Assembly (NCBI GenBank): GCA_016707445.1
Contig: JADJHR010000006.1
Span: 248,001-312,000 of the forward strand
Direction of reading: 5' to 3'
Length of the DNA: 64,000 nucleotides
From: Rubrivivax sp.
GTDB lineage: Bacteria; Pseudomonadota; Gammaproteobacteria; Burkholderiales; Burkholderiaceae_C
Positions 56,340 through 64,000 of this stretch are shown in pieces. Under the pieces are notes generated by a model. It saw only the letters and a program-made list of their open reading frames with translations, was not told the origin of the DNA and did not search any database. Position 1 is the stretch's first letter. Each line of letters starts with the position of its first letter. The position numbers were made by a program, and so were the translations under genes.

Positions 56340-58064
56340 ATGACCCGATTCCGTCCCGTTTCACTGTCCCTTCGCCCGGCGCTGTTGCTGGCGCTGGCGG
56401 CGGGCCTGCTATTGCCGGCGCTGTTGTGGTTGCTGGCCGAAGGGCTGTTCGGCGCGCAGCTCGGCACGGCCATCGAGCGCCACCGCGCCGCCGTGCTGCT
56501 GATGATCGTGGTGCAGGGGGTGGCTGCCGCGGCATTGACACTGCGCGTGCTGGACCAGCGCCTGGCGTGGCCACTGGACCGCCTGGCCGAACAGGCCCAG
56601 GCGCTGGCAGCGATGCGCCCCGTCCCGGCGCTGCAATGGCCCGTGGACGACGAGTTCACGCCTCTGGCGCGCGGTCTGGACGGTTTGCGCACGCGTGTGG
56701 CCGAACTGCAGTCAGAGCTGCGTGCCAGCGATTCGCGCCTGCACCGTGCGGCGATGTACGACGGGCTGACCGGTCTGCCGAATCGCGCCCTGATGGCCGA
56801 ACTGTTCGGCCACGAGGCGGCCAGCGCACGCCGCGCCGGCCGTTCGCTGGCGCTGCTGCACCTGGGGCTGGACCGCTTTCGCACCTTCAACGACACGCTT
56901 GGTCGTGGTGTGGGTGACGAGCTGCTCAAGGGCATGGGGCACCGCATCGCGGCGGCGCTGCGCGACTCGGATTTCATCTGCCGCGGCGCCGGCGACGAAT
57001 ACCTGCTGCTGCTGTCGGGCACCGAAGGCTGGGACCGCGTGGCCAGCGCCGCCGAGCGGCTGCTGCGCGCGGTGGAAGAACCGCTGGAGCTGCCGCACAG
57101 CGGCCATGTGGTCGGCCTGTCGGCAGGCATCGGCATCGCGATGTATCCGTCGGACGGCACCGACTTCGAAGGACTGGCGCGCGCCGCCGCATTGGCGCTG
57201 GACCGCAGCAAGGCCCTGGGTCGCGGCCTGTACAGCTTCTATCAGCCCGACATGGACCAGGCGCTGCGGCGGCGCATCGACGCCGAGCGCGAGCTGGCGC
57301 ACGCGCTGGAGCATGGCGAGTTCCAGCTGCACTACCAGCCGCTGGTCGACGCTGCCAGCGGCCGCGTGGTCGGCTGCGAGGCCCTGCTGCGTTGGTTGCA
57401 TCCGCAGCGCGGGCTGCTGGCGCCGGCGGCCTTCATCGACGGCGCGCGCCAATGCGGGCTGATGTGCGACATCGACGCCTGGGTGCTCGACGCCGCCTGC
57501 ACCGACCTGGCCCACTGGCTGCATGTTGGCCTGCAGCCCGGTCGCCTGGCGCTCAACCTGAGCGTACAACAGGCGCGCAACCCGGCACTGTCGGAGACGC
57601 TGCGCGACGCGCTCGGCCGCCATCGCCTGGCGCCGAATCAGCTTGAGCTGGAGGTCACCGAAGACGCCTTCACCCACGAGCCCGACGGCGTGCCACGCGC
57701 GCTGGCACGCTGGCGCGCGCTCGGCCTGGCGCTGACGATCGACGATTTTGGCACCGGCTATTCATCGCTGTCGCAGCTGAAACGGCTGCGCCCCGAACGG
57801 CTGAAGATCGATTGCAGCCTGGTGCGCGGACTGCCCGACGACGCCGGGGACTGTGCGCTGGCCGAAGCCATGCTGGGCATGGCCCGCGCCTTGCAGATCG
57901 AGGTGGTGGCCGAAGGTGTGGAGACGGCGGCGCAGCGCCAGTGGCTGCTGGCCCACGGCTGCCCGCGCCAGCAGGGCCACCTGCACGGCCAGCCGATGGC
58001 GGCGGCGCGCTTCGAGGCCTGGCTGGCCGGCCATGCGGCGCCCGCGCTGCTGCAGCCGGCCTGA
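56340..58064 (+). CDS. GGDEF/EAL protein, probable c-di-GMP phosphodiesterase
   Basis: A 574-residue membrane signalling protein. Two N-terminal helices (PALLLALAAGLLLPALLWLL and AAVLLMIVVQGVAAAALTLRV) bracket a very short loop, followed by a HAMP-like segment. The GGDEF domain (YDGLTGLPNRALMAELF) has a degenerate active site, GAGDEY near residue 214, so cyclase activity is unlikely. The EAL domain retains CEALLRW, ELEVTEDAF, DDFGTGYSS near 467, LKIDCSLVRGL and VVAEGVET, consistent with an active phosphodiesterase. No partner genes adjacent. Confidence 0.92.
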   Translation: MTRFRPVSLSLRPALLLALAAGLLLPALLWLLAEGLFGAQLGTAIERHRAAVLLMIVVQGVAAAALTLRVLDQRLAWPLDRLAEQAQALAAMRPVPALQWPVDDEFTPLARGLDGLRTRVAELQSELRASDSRLHRAAMYDGLTGLPNRALMAELFGHEAASARRAGRSLALLHLGLDRFRTFNDTLGRGVGDELLKGMGHRIAAALRDSDFICRGAGDEYLLLLSGTEGWDRVASAAERLLRAVEEPLELPHSGHVVGLSAGIGIAMYPSDGTDFEGLARAAALALDRSKALGRGLYSFYQPDMDQALRRRIDAERELAHALEHGEFQLHYQPLVDAASGRVVGCEALLRWLHPQRGLLAPAAFIDGARQCGLMCDIDAWVLDAACTDLAHWLHVGLQPGRLALNLSVQQARNPALSETLRDALGRHRLAPNQLELEVTEDAFTHEPDGVPRALARWRALGLALTIDDFGTGYSSLSQLKRLRPERLKIDCSLVRGLPDDAGDCALAEAMLGMARALQIEVVAEGVETAAQRQWLLAHGCPRQQGHLHGQPMAAARFEAWLAGHAAPALLQPA

Positions 58065-58084
58065 ACGCTGTGCAGCGCTGAACT

Positions 58085-58576
58085 TCAGGGCAGCGACCGC
58101 CGCAGCGCAGTCAATGCGGCCACCAGCGTGGCCTGGCGCACGGCACTGCGGTCGCCGGCCAGCTGCAGCCGCTGTGCGCTGAGCTGGATGTGGCCGGTGT
58201 CATCGCGCTGGCCCAGCGCCAGCCAGACCGTGCCCACCGGTTTGCCGGGCACGGCGCCGCCTGGCCCGGCAATGCCGGTGACGGCCACGCTGCGCTGCAC
58301 CGGGGCACGGCGCAAGGCGCCATCGGCCATCGCCAGCGCCACCGGCTGGCTGACCGCACCGTGGTCGCGCAGCAGCGTTTCGCCGACGCCCAGCAGCTCG
58401 GTCTTGGCGGCGTTGCTGTAGGTGACAAAACCGCGCTCGAACCAGTCGCTGGAGCCGGCCACCGCAGTGCAGGCGGCGGCGATCAGGCCGCCGGTGCAGC
58501 TTTCGGCGGTGGCGATGTGCAGCCCGGCCGCGCGCAGTGCATCAGCCAGGTCGAGCACCAGCGGTTCGACGCTCAC
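58085..58576 (-). CDS. cinA: CinA-family nicotinamide-nucleotide amidohydrolase
   Basis: A 163-residue protein comprising only the C-terminal PncC/CinA domain, which deamidates NMN. The signature is IATAESCTGGLIAAACTAVAGSSDWFERGFVTYSNAAKTELLGV, and SVAVTGIAGPGGAVPGKPVGTVWLAL completes the domain. There is no N-terminal molybdopterin-binding-like domain, as usual in proteobacterial stand-alone forms. The GTG start at 58576 overlaps the pgpA stop (GTGA), so translation is coupled. Confidence 0.92.
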   Translation of the reverse strand: MSVEPLVLDLADALRAAGLHIATAESCTGGLIAAACTAVAGSSDWFERGFVTYSNAAKTELLGVGETLLRDHGAVSQPVALAMADGALRRAPVQRSVAVTGIAGPGGAVPGKPVGTVWLALGQRDDTGHIQLSAQRLQLAGDRSAVRQATLVAALTALRRSLP

Positions 58577-59133
58577 CAGGTCCACAACCGCAGCCCCAGC
58601 GCCATCACCAGCAGCGCACACAGCGCGGCCACCAGGTCGTCGAACAGGATGCCCGCACCCTGCGCCCAGCCGATGGCCTGACCGGCACGCAGCTTGAAGC
58701 GGCGGTCGGCCCAGCCCACCGGCCCCGGCTTGGCGGCGTCGAACAGGCGAAACAGTGCAAAAGCCAGCGCCTGCGCCCACAGCGGCGCCGGCATCAGCAG
58801 CCACAGCATGATCCAGAAGGCCAGCACCTCGTCCCAGACGATGGCGCCGGGGTCGGCCACACGCAGGTGCTGCGCCGTGCGCGTGCAGGCCCACCAGCCC
58901 ACCAGCAACGACGCGCCGATCAGCAGTGCCCAGGCACGCGTGTCCAGCCAGCGGTCGAGCAGCAGGAACGTCGCCCAGCCCCACAGCGTGCCGACCGTGC
59001 CCGGTGCCTTGGGCGACAGGCCGCTGCCGAAGCCGAGCGCGATCCAGTGCGCTGGGTGCTCGAGCATGAAGCGTGCACTGGCGCGGCGTGGGCCGGCGGC
59101 AATGGCGTTTCCCGGTGCGGGTTCCGGGTTCAT
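58573..59133 (-). CDS. pgpA: Phosphatidylglycerophosphatase A
   Basis: A 186-residue membrane phosphatase that makes phosphatidylglycerol. It carries LGFGSGLSPKAPGTVGTLWGW, the N-terminal PgpA signature, DPGAIVWDEVLAFWIML with the conserved acidic residues, and LFRLFDAAKPGPVGWADRR. Four hydrophobic segments. It is overlapped by cinA downstream and is 4 bp into the thiL end upstream, the standard thiL-pgpA-cinA operon on the minus strand. Confidence 0.94.
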   Translation of the reverse strand: MNPEPAPGNAIAAGPRRASARFMLEHPAHWIALGFGSGLSPKAPGTVGTLWGWATFLLLDRWLDTRAWALLIGASLLVGWWACTRTAQHLRVADPGAIVWDEVLAFWIMLWLLMPAPLWAQALAFALFRLFDAAKPGPVGWADRRFKLRAGQAIGWAQGAGILFDDLVAALCALLVMALGLRLWTW

Positions 59134-60089
59134 CCGAAGTGGTCGAAGCCGAGTGCACTCACCGACTGCTCACGCCCGTCGTCGCCGACCAGCAGCAGGC
59201 CCGGCTGCGCCGTGATGTGGCCGATGGCGCTGACGGCCACGCCGGACTGTGCCGCCGCCTGCAGCACCCGGGCCTTCGCAGTGGGCGCTGCGGTGAACAG
59301 AAGTTCGTAGTCGTCGCCGCCTCGCAGCAGGCATTCGTTTTGCATCGCGGGCGCTTGCGCGGCCAGCACCGCGCTGCGCGGCAGCGCCGCCAGTTCGACG
59401 CGGGCGCCGACACCCGAGCGTCGCAGCACATGGCCGAGGTCGCCCAGCAGGCCGTCGCTGAGGTCGATCGCGCTGCTGGCCAGGCCACGCAGGGTCAGGC
59501 CCAGCGCCACCCGCGGCTCGGGGCATTCCATGGCCCGACGCACGGCCTCGAAGTCGGTGCCGGCCAGTGCCAGTCGACCCCGAAAGACCTCCAGCGCCAG
59601 CCGCGCATCACCCAGGCAGCCGCTGACCCACAGCGTGTCGCCGGCGCGCGCGCCGCTGCGCAGCAAGGCCTGGCCGGGCGGCACCTGACCCATCACCGTG
59701 ATGCACAGGTTCAGCGGCCCGGCCGTGAGGTCGCCGCCGATCAGTTCGATGCCGTGGCGGTCGGCCAGCGCGAACAGGCCCTGCGCCAGCGCGGCGACGA
59801 AGGGCTCGTCGGCGCGTGGCAGCGCCAGCGCCAGCGTGCAGCCCAGCGGCTCGGCGCCGCAGGCCGCCAGATCGCTCAGGTTGACCGCCAGTGCCTTGTG
59901 CCCCAACCGGTCGGGTGCCACCGTGGACAGGAAGTGCCGGCCCTCGACCAGCATGTCGCTCGACACGGCCAGTTGCTGGCCGGCGGCCACGCGCAGCAGC
60001 GCGCAATCGTCGCCTGGCCCCAGTGCGGCGTGGCGCAAGGCCCGCTGCGGGCGCACGAAGTGCCGCTCGATGAGTTCGAACTCGCCCAT
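59130..60089 (-). CDS. thiL: Thiamine-monophosphate kinase
   Basis: A 319-residue kinase completing thiamine diphosphate synthesis. MGEFELIERHFVRPQ opens the protein, GPGDDCALLRV and AVSSDMLVEGRHFL form the Mg-ATP site, KALAVNLSDLAACGAEPLG follows, and the C-terminal AIDLSDGLLGDLGHVLRRSGVGA and LRGGDDYELLF are complete. The start at 60089 matches the family; 20 extra codons upstream are not homologous. It overlaps pgpA by 4 bp. The response-regulator stop lies 14 bp upstream. Its product, ThDP, is the cofactor of the enzyme at 10971. Confidence 0.95.
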   Translation of the reverse strand: MGEFELIERHFVRPQRALRHAALGPGDDCALLRVAAGQQLAVSSDMLVEGRHFLSTVAPDRLGHKALAVNLSDLAACGAEPLGCTLALALPRADEPFVAALAQGLFALADRHGIELIGGDLTAGPLNLCITVMGQVPPGQALLRSGARAGDTLWVSGCLGDARLALEVFRGRLALAGTDFEAVRRAMECPEPRVALGLTLRGLASSAIDLSDGLLGDLGHVLRRSGVGARVELAALPRSAVLAAQAPAMQNECLLRGGDDYELLFTAAPTAKARVLQAAAQSGVAVSAIGHITAQPGLLLVGDDGREQSVSALGFDHFG

Positions 60090-60102
60090 GGCTTGATCCG
60101 CG

Positions 60103-60774
60103 CTACGCCGTGCGCAGCTTGTTGGCCAGCTCGACCGCCGACTTGACATTCAATTTTTCGAACACGCGCGCACGGTGCACCTCGACCGTGCGCACGCTGA
60201 TCGCCAGTTCATCGGCGATCAACTTGTTCGGTCGACCCTCGATCACCAGCCGCATCACCTCGCGCTCTCGCTCGGTCAGCTCGGCCAGTGCTCGCGCAGC
60301 CTGCTGCTGCTGGCGCCGCGCCAGCAGGGCCTGCGCGCTGACGTGCAGCGCCTGCTCGATGCGGTCGACCAGGCTGTTGTTGGAAAAGGGCTTCTCGACG
60401 AAGTCGAAGGCACCGCGCTTGACCGCGGCCACCGCGGTCGGCACGTCGCCATGGCCGGTGAGAAACAGGATCGGCAGCAGCGGCAGCAGGCCGCGCGCGG
60501 CCAGCCGCTCGAACAGCACCAGGCCGCTGGTGCCGGGCATGCGCATGTCCAGCACCAGGCAAGCGGGTGCGTCGGGCCAGGGTGCGGCGCCATCGGCCAG
60601 CCGCGGCGCCAGCCAGGCCTCGAAGGCGTCGGCACTGGCGAAGCCTTCGGACAGCAGCCGCCGTGAGCGCAGCAGCCAGGCCAGCGCGTCGCGCACCACG
60701 TCCTCGTCGTCCACCAGGTAGACGACCGGCAGGCCAAGAGGTGCTTGCAACGCGGAGTCGAGAGGCAGGTTCAT
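60103..60774 (-). CDS. FixJ-family response regulator (DctR-like)
   Basis: A 223-residue two-component response regulator. The receiver domain has VVYLVDDEDVVRDALAWLL, the phosphoaccepting aspartate in CLVLDMRMPGTSG near residue 72, and LTGHGDVPTAVAAVKRGAFDFVEKPF. The output domain is a LuxR/FixJ helix-turn-helix, LTEREREVMRLVIEGRPNKLIADELAISVRTVEVHR. The start at 60774 overlaps the kinase stop by 4 bp. With the adjacent sensor and malic enzyme it resembles DctSR-type control of C4-dicarboxylate use; the target is inferred from position. Confidence 0.92.
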   Translation of the reverse strand: MNLPLDSALQAPLGLPVVYLVDDEDVVRDALAWLLRSRRLLSEGFASADAFEAWLAPRLADGAAPWPDAPACLVLDMRMPGTSGLVLFERLAARGLLPLLPILFLTGHGDVPTAVAAVKRGAFDFVEKPFSNNSLVDRIEQALHVSAQALLARRQQQQAARALAELTEREREVMRLVIEGRPNKLIADELAISVRTVEVHRARVFEKLNVKSAVELANKLRTA

Positions 60775-62798
60775 GAATCGGCAGTGACGGGCGCCCTCGA
60801 TTCTGCCTGCCGTGGCGCCGGCAGGGTGAAGCGGAACTTGGTGCCGCGCGCGCCCGCAGCGGCGGTGAAGTCCAGTACGCCGCCGTGTTGCTCGATCACC
60901 GAGCGGCACAGGCTCAGGCCCAGGCCCATGCCCTCGGCACGGGTGGTGAAAAACGGCGTGAACAGCTTGGCCGCAACCTCGGGCGCGATGCCCGGGCCGT
61001 GGTCGATGACGCTGAAGGTCACCCACTGCGCGTGGTGCTGGCGCACGCGCAGCGTCAGCACACGGTCTTCCAGCGGCGTGTCGGTTTCCATCGCCTGGAT
61101 GGCGTTGCGGCTGAGATTGATCAGTACCTGCTCGACCATGGTGCGGTCACACATGACGTGCGGCACGCGCCGCGGCAGGTCAATCTCGACGCGAGTGCCG
61201 CTCTTGCGCGCCTGCAGCCGCACCAGCGGCAGCACGCCTTCGATCAGCAGGTCGGTGCCCAGGATCTCGCGCGCCTGCTCGCGCCGGCGCACGAAGCTGT
61301 GCACGCTCTTGATGATGCGGCCGGCGCGCTCGGCCTGTTCAGCGATGCGTTCGAGCGCCTGGTGCAGCATCGGCAGGGTCTGCGCGTCGGGCGACTCGAG
61401 CAGGTTCAGCGAACCGGTGGCAAAGCTGGCGATCGCCGCCAGCGGCTGGTTCAGCTCGTGGCTCATCAGCGATGCCATCTCGCCCACGGTGGCCAGCCGG
61501 GCGCTGGCCTGCAGCCGCTCTTGCTGCTGGCGCGACAGCTCCTCCATGCTGCGCTGGGCGCTGACATCCAGCACCGTGCTCATCCAACCGCTTTGCCGGC
61601 CCTGGCCATCGAGCAGCGGTGCTTCGTAGATCACGACCGGGAAGCGCTCGCCGTTCTTGCGCATGAAGACGGTCTCGAAGCCCTCACGCTGCTGACTGGC
61701 CAGAACCGATCCCAGGCGATCGACCTGGCGTTGCCGGTACTGCTCGACGAATTCCGGCGGCCAGTACGGCGGCACCGGCGTGTGCAGTTCGTCGAGGCTG
61801 AAACCGACCATGGCGCAGAAGGCCGGGTTGGCATAGGTCACCTCACCGTCGAGGTTGCGCGCACGCAGGCCGGTGATCAGCGAGTCTTCCATCGCCTTGC
61901 GCCGGCTCAGTGCTTCGGCCAGCGCCCGCTCGGCCTGCGCGCGCCGGCGCACGTCACGCGCCAGCAGCACCACCACCACGAACAGCAGGACCGACAAACC
62001 CAGCACCAGGGCCAGGGTCAGGTTGGGGATCAGGCTGGGCCGACCGGCGCCGCTGTCGACGCGCAGTCGCAGCGAGGTGCCCGGCAGGTCGACCAGGCGT
62101 TCGGCCACGAACACGCCGGTACCGCGCGGGCCGCCCGCGCGCGCCAGCCGGGCGCCGTCGCCCTCGATCAACGAGATCTCGGTGCGTTGCGCCTGCGCCG
62201 GTGTCAAGGCGACGTCCAGCAGCAGCGGCAAGCCCAGGCTGCCGACGATGTACCCGTCCGGGCGACCGGCGCTCAGCACCGGGATGCACAGGTCCACCAC
62301 CTCCATGCCCTTGCCGTCGACCATCGGCACAAAGTAGCTGCGCGAGAAGCGCGGCGAGGCCTGGCGCTTGGCGCTCAGGCAGGCCTGGTCGGTGTCGACG
62401 CTGAGGTCGCGCCGCGACATCAGCGAAAACAAGGGCGCATGGCCTGGCGAATCGACGAAGGCCGTGGCCTGCAGTTCGGCGTTGCGGCGCTCGACCCGCA
62501 GCAATTCGGGCTGGCTGCGCATCAGATGCAGCGCCGCCGGTGGCCACTCTGTGGCCTCGGGCTCGCTCCAAGACAGGGCCTGCAGCTGATGCAGCATCTG
62601 CAGCAGTTCGCGCCGCATCTGCAGCGCCGCCGCGCCGCCGATGGCCTCGATCTCGTCCTGGCTGTGCGTCGCTTCGTAGTTCACCGTCAGCGCCACAAGC
62701 AGGCTTTGCGCCACCAACAGCAGCAGAACCAGCAGCGACCACAGCACGCTGCGGCGCAGCCCGCGGCGGGCCGTGGTCGAGGGCGAGGTGGGGGCTTT
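60771..62798 (-). CDS. PAS-domain sensor histidine kinase (DctS-like)
   Basis: A 675-residue membrane histidine kinase. TM1 is VLWSLLVLLLLVAQSLLVALTV. A periplasmic sensor of about 230 residues follows, then TM2 (LTLALVLGLSVLLFVVVVLLA) and a cytoplasmic PAS (GEVTYANPAFCAMVGFSLDELH). The H-box is LMSHELNQPLAAIASFATGSLNL near residue 443, and N/G boxes include MVEQVLINLSRNAIQAM and EGMGLGLSLCRSVIEQHGG. The extracellular region fits a DctS/DctB-like small-carboxylate sensor. The start at 62798 (MKAPTSPSTTARRGLRRS) is chosen. Divergent from maeB. Confidence 0.92.
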   Translation of the reverse strand, partial: KAPTSPSTTARRGLRRSVLWSLLVLLLLVAQSLLVALTVNYEATHSQDEIEAIGGAAALQMRRELLQMLHQLQALSWSEPEATEWPPAALHLMRSQPELLRVERRNAELQATAFVDSPGHAPLFSLMSRRDLSVDTDQACLSAKRQASPRFSRSYFVPMVDGKGMEVVDLCIPVLSAGRPDGYIVGSLGLPLLLDVALTPAQAQRTEISLIEGDGARLARAGGPRGTGVFVAERLVDLPGTSLRLRVDSGAGRPSLIPNLTLALVLGLSVLLFVVVVLLARDVRRRAQAERALAEALSRRKAMEDSLITGLRARNLDGEVTYANPAFCAMVGFSLDELHTPVPPYWPPEFVEQYRQRQVDRLGSVLASQQREGFETVFMRKNGERFPVVIYEAPLLDGQGRQSGWMSTVLDVSAQRSMEELSRQQQERLQASARLATVGEMASLMSHELNQPLAAIASFATGSLNLLESPDAQTLPMLHQALERIAEQAERAGRIIKSVHSFVRRREQAREILGTDLLIEGVLPLVRLQARKSGTRVEIDLPRRVPHVMCDRTMVEQVLINLSRNAIQAMETDTPLEDRVLTLRVRQHHAQWVTFSVIDHGPGIAPEVAAKLFTPFFTTRAEGMGLGLSLCRSVIEQHGGVLDFTAAAGARGTKFRFTLPAPRQAESRAPVTADS

Positions 62799-62916
62799 CA
62801 TGGGCGATGCCGGCGCAGCGCGCCGCGCCGGCAAAGTATTGGCTGCGCCGCGGTCACGGCCGATACGCAGTTTCGCGCATGAGTGGGGCGGGCAGGCACA
62901 GGCAGACTGTCGCTCC

Positions 62917-62922
62917 TAGAAT
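62917..62922 (+). promoter_or_regulatory. -10 element (TAGAAT) for maeB
   Basis: TAGAAT 26 bp upstream of the malic-enzyme ATG in the 150-bp gap shared with the divergent sensor kinase gene. The -35 is weak, compatible with activator dependence. Confidence 0.4.
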
Positions 62923-62948
62923 TCGCGTCCCTTGCCGGAGACAGCGCC

Positions 62949-64000
62949 ATGTCGAGCTACGAAGAAAAACGCGCCGAGCTGCGCCTTGCCGCCCTGGAGT
63001 ACCACGAGTTCCCGACACCGGGCAAGATCGCGGTCAGCGCGACCAAGCAGATGGTCAATCAGCGAGACCTGGCGCTGGCCTATTCACCCGGCGTCGCCGC
63101 CGCCTGCGAAGAGATCGTGGCCGATCCGGTCAACGCCTTTCGCTACACCGCGCGCGGCAACCTGGTCGCGGTGGTGACCAACGGCACCGCCGTGCTCGGC
63201 CTGGGCGACATCGGCCCGCTGGCGGCCAAGCCGGTGATGGAAGGCAAGGGCGTGCTGTTCAAGAAGTTCGCCGGCATCGACGTCTTCGACCTCGAGATCA
63301 ACGAACGCGACCTCGACAAGCTGGTGGACGTGATCGCCGCGCTCGAACCCACCTTTGGTGGCATCAACCTCGAGGACATCAAGGCGCCCGACTGCTTCTA
63401 CGTCGAGCGCCGCTTGCGTGAGCGCATGAAGATCCCGGTCTTCCATGACGACCAGCATGGCACGGCCATCGTCGTCGGGGCGGCGCTTCTGAACGCGCTG
63501 AAGGTCAGCGGCAAGGACATCGCGCAGGTCAAGCTCGTCACCTCGGGCGCAGGCGCTGCGGCACTGGCCTGCCTGGGCCTGATGGTGAAGCTGGGCCTGC
63601 CGCGCAAGAACATCTGGGTCACCGACCTGGCGGGCGTGGTCTACGAAGGCCGGCGCGAGCTGATGGACGAGGACAAGGCCTTCTTCGCCCAGCAGACCGA
63701 CCTGCGCAGCCTGGCTGAGGTGATGGCCGGTGCCGACATCTTTCTGGGCCTTTCGGCCGGCGGCGTGCTGAAGGCGCCGATGGTGGCATCGATGGCGCGC
63801 GCGCCGATCATCTTTGCGCTGGCCAATCCGACCCCGGAGATCATGCCCGAGGAGATCAAGGGCGCACGCGACGACGCCATCATCGCCACCGGCCGCACCG
63901 ACTACCCGAACCAGGTCAACAACGTCCTGTGTTTCCCGTACATCTTCCGCGGTGCGCTCGACTGCGGCGCGACCACGGTCACCGATGCGATGGAGATCGC
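62949..64000 (+). CDS. maeB: NADP-dependent malic enzyme, 5' part (runs off window)
   Basis: Oxidatively decarboxylates malate to pyruvate. The visible 350 codons start MSSYEEKRAELRLAALEYHEFPTPGKIAV and contain LAYSPGVAAACEEI, FHDDQHGTAIVVGAALLNAL, the nucleotide-binding SGAGAAALACLGLMVKLG near residue 199, and SAGGVLKAPMV, the malic-enzyme catalytic core. The remaining (phosphotransacetylase-like) part lies beyond position 64000. Divergent from a DctS-like sensor kinase, suggesting regulation by C4-dicarboxylates. Confidence 0.95.
   Translation, partial: MSSYEEKRAELRLAALEYHEFPTPGKIAVSATKQMVNQRDLALAYSPGVAAACEEIVADPVNAFRYTARGNLVAVVTNGTAVLGLGDIGPLAAKPVMEGKGVLFKKFAGIDVFDLEINERDLDKLVDVIAALEPTFGGINLEDIKAPDCFYVERRLRERMKIPVFHDDQHGTAIVVGAALLNALKVSGKDIAQVKLVTSGAGAAALACLGLMVKLGLPRKNIWVTDLAGVVYEGRRELMDEDKAFFAQQTDLRSLAEVMAGADIFLGLSAGGVLKAPMVASMARAPIIFALANPTPEIMPEEIKGARDDAIIATGRTDYPNQVNNVLCFPYIFRGALDCGATTVTDAMEI

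Overview
The window is a contiguous, very GC-rich bacterial chromosome segment that contains the replication-origin neighbourhood (rnpA-rpmH-dnaA-dnaN-gyrB). Gene order (fur/bamE-dapB-exbB-exbD-leuS-lptE-holA, hpf-ptsN-hprK, cinA-pgpA-thiL beside a FixJ-type two-component system and malic enzyme), codon use and a Burkholderiales-style intergenic repeat all point to a betaproteobacterium of the order Burkholderiales, probably near the Rubrivivax/Leptothrix/Ideonella group. That placement is an inference from synteny and protein character, not from a database search. No tRNA, rRNA or CRISPR array was recognised.

Layout. 1-6.5 kb: origin region, with DnaA boxes inside rnpA and upstream of dnaA. 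dnaA itself carries an apparent single-base insertion. 6.5-12.5 kb: rhomboid protease, an unusual MazG-like/PIN-like fusion, queC, a serine hydrolase and a ThDP enzyme. 12.5-20.4 kb: accessory region with a stand-alone edema-factor/ExoY/CyaA-type adenylyl cyclase, an MFS exporter, an amidase, an ECF42-type sigma factor with two DGPF/YCII partners, a CaiB/BaiF CoA-transferase and a LuxR-type regulator. 20.5-34.5 kb: TonB-dependent receptor and a large peptide-uptake locus. In that locus yejB-yejE-yejF on the minus strand face three tandem paralogous solute-binding proteins and a translationally coupled acetoacetyl-CoA synthetase on the plus strand. The middle binding protein carries an apparent one-base deletion.

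34.5-44.5 kb: trxC, a LysR remnant, a small membrane-protein gene interrupted by an in-frame TGA, an RlmN/Cfr-type radical SAM enzyme, ampG, an M48 protease, a metallo-beta-lactamase-fold hydrolase with a Crp/Fnr regulator, a membrane-anchored protein of unknown function, and a tightly overlapping Tat-amidohydrolase/YtkA-like/MauG-like module. 44.7-49.9 kb: hpf, ptsN, hprK, fur, bamE, dapB, exbB, exbD. 49.9-51.03 kb: about 1.1 kb separates exbD from leuS. It starts like a group II intron and then degenerates into a G-saturated stretch (one run of 24 G) that is probably an assembly or base-calling artefact over a structured element. 51.0-64 kb: leuS, lptE, holA, a GhrA-type dehydrogenase, a GGDEF/EAL protein, cinA, pgpA, thiL, a DctS/DctR-like two-component system and the first part of NADP-malic enzyme.

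The strongest candidates for something undescribed are the stand-alone adenylyl cyclase, the MazG-PIN fusion, the amidohydrolase/YtkA/MauG module, and the intron-like element between exbD and leuS. The isolated indels in dnaA (essential) and in one binding protein, together with the poly-G tract, mean base-level accuracy should be checked before biological meaning is attached to them.
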